This document shows positions 63,126 through 64,000 of a DNA stretch of 64,000 nt, in pieces. A model generated the notes under the pieces. The model was not told where the DNA came from. It saw only the letters and a program-made list of their open reading frames with translations, and searched no databases. The stretch's first letter is position 1. Each line of letters opens with the position of its first letter. The stretch lies in assembly GCA_021832345.1 (NCBI GenBank), contig JAKBKY010000001.1, forward strand, positions 520,385 through 584,384. The letters are read 5' to 3'. The DNA is from a bacterium (GTDB lineage Bacteria; Vulcanimicrobiota; Vulcanimicrobiia; Vulcanimicrobiales; Vulcanimicrobiaceae). A program made the translations under genes and the position numbers.

Positions 63126-63273
63126 ACTATAAGCGCAGAAGCGTAGGGCGCACGCAGGAATCAGCGGCCCCGCCAGCGTCGGTGGAAGACCTGAATCATG
63201 CTGCGACTGCGGCTCTGAGGCTTTGTGGCAGCGGCTCTGCTCTGTTAGCCCCCCGCAAGCGCTCGCGGCTGGG

Positions 63274-64000
63274 CTAGTGTTGGCCTGCGAACATCTTGCC
63301 TTGGCAGCTTTGCGCTTGTTTCCAGTCGTTGGTCGAGATCGAGCCGGCGTACCAGCGGCGCAGCATCGCTTCCAGCACCGTGGTCTTGAAGCGGCAGGTG
63401 CCGTCGAGGCCGACGCTCGTTTGCGCGGAAGCGTTCGCCTTTTTCTGAGCTTGGGCGATTTGCGCAGCGGAAGCGTGCTTGGCTTTCATCTGCGCGATCA
63501 TGCTGGGGTCGAGCACGACGGTGTTCTTGACGGTGTCGATGTAGAACGTCGCGCCGTCGCCGCTGAAGGCGCTGGTGCGCAACAGGCTGACGGCGGTGAT
63601 ATCGAGCCCGAAGAGCGGCAGATAGGTCACGTTCCACTCGACCGCAGGCTGATGGCGATTCAGCGCTCGCACCATGCAGCCCATCGAGAAGCCGCAGTTT
63701 TGGAATCCGTTGGGTACGGCGCGCTGCTGCGCGGAAAGATTCGTCGCAACCTTCATCGACGCAAATCCCGGCAGCAGTTGCCCCGCACACGCATCGGCCG
63801 CAATGAAAGCCATCGGCGAGATAGCATTCATCGTATCGATTTCTTTGAGAAGCACATCGAGCGCATCTACGTGAAACGTGCACGTTTCCTGCATACCAAT
63901 GAGTTGCACTTCCTTCGCGCTTTTGATACGTACGGCGAGTACCGCGAGCGGCGGCGAAACGCTGGTCAGGTGCAGCGAGAAGGTCGTGGTGTTGGGATGC
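63274..64000 (-). CDS. Unknown protein, 5' truncated by the window edge
   Basis: The frame remains open from 63909 through base 64000 (HPNTTTFSLHLTSVSPPLAV and LAVRIKSAKEVQLIGMQE), so the visible 241 residues are a C-terminal part. The next section is AFIAADACAGQLLPGFASMK. The protein has six cysteines and an Ala/Gln/Lys helical stretch (AAQIAQAQKKANASAQ). No family recognised; probably extracytoplasmic given Cys-rich composition, but the N-terminus is not visible. Confidence 0.6.
   Translation of the reverse strand, partial: HPNTTTFSLHLTSVSPPLAVLAVRIKSAKEVQLIGMQETCTFHVDALDVLLKEIDTMNAISPMAFIAADACAGQLLPGFASMKVATNLSAQQRAVPNGFQNCGFSMGCMVRALNRHQPAVEWNVTYLPLFGLDITAVSLLRTSAFSGDGATFYIDTVKNTVVLDPSMIAQMKAKHASAAQIAQAQKKANASAQTSVGLDGTCRFKTTVLEAMLRRWYAGSISTNDWKQAQSCQGKMFAGQH

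Overview
The window is high-GC DNA (roughly 60-65% by eye) from a free-living diderm bacterium. Diderm markers are an LpxB-family glycosyltransferase, two heptosyltransferase-type GT9 enzymes and an LptA/OstA-like protein. Firmicutes-like markers are the order rpiB-glyA-dCMP deaminase-wecA-wecB-atpI-atpBEFF'HAGDC-murA-mreB and an rsbV-rsbW-sigB-type cassette behind ytxG/ytxH-type genes. Together these suggest a diderm Terrabacteria lineage; Eremiobacterota/Vulcanimicrobiota (WPS-2) is my best guess, as inference only. Coding is dense and many genes are joined by 1-4 nt ATGA/GTGA overlaps. Region by region: 1-7.6 kb is an envelope-glycan cluster (LpxB-like, alternating GT2 and GT9 enzymes) ending in aspS. 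7.6-12.3 kb has secreted proteins, a family-5 uracil-DNA glycosylase and unknown genes. 11.7-15.0 kb holds a divergent pair of LuxR-type paralogues, one reduced to the DNA-binding end, with two copies of a 17-bp palindromic motif. 15.1-20.2 kb is a leftward operon trmL, C39-like peptidase, peptide-binding lipoprotein, DgcN-like and DgcA/dipeptide-epimerase-like, probably for scavenging wall peptides or D-glutamate. 20.2-27.8 kb is accessory DNA: an orphan M91-type metallopeptidase, secreted proteins, several genes broken by single-base shifts, and toxin-antitoxin-like pairs. 27.8-46.3 kb is core: rpiB, glyA, dCMP deaminase, undecaprenyl-sugar synthesis, the whole ATP synthase, murA, mreB, an LptA-like gene, rarA and a cysteine desulfurase. 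46.3-48.6 kb is ytxG/ytxH-like genes followed by antagonist, anti-sigma and sigma. 48.7-53.1 kb is a second accessory patch with a decayed hicBA, an intact ParE-type module and its inverted decayed copy, a cupin, and an XRE regulator beside a broken toxin. 53.2-63.1 kb has alaS, membrane glycosyltransferase-like proteins, a YyaL-type thioredoxin-domain protein, an MFS exporter and tRNA-Leu(CAG). The last gene runs off the right edge. No rRNA, CRISPR array, transposase, integrase or recognisable phage gene was found. The notable non-genic structures are two unrelated imperfect palindromes of about 160 bp, a 21-bp-arm bidirectional terminator, a 50-bp inverted repeat carrying duplicated antitoxin starts, and -10 boxes placed 6-9 nt before start codons without a Shine-Dalgarno sequence. 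Broken genes are confined to the two accessory patches, while the core genes are intact.
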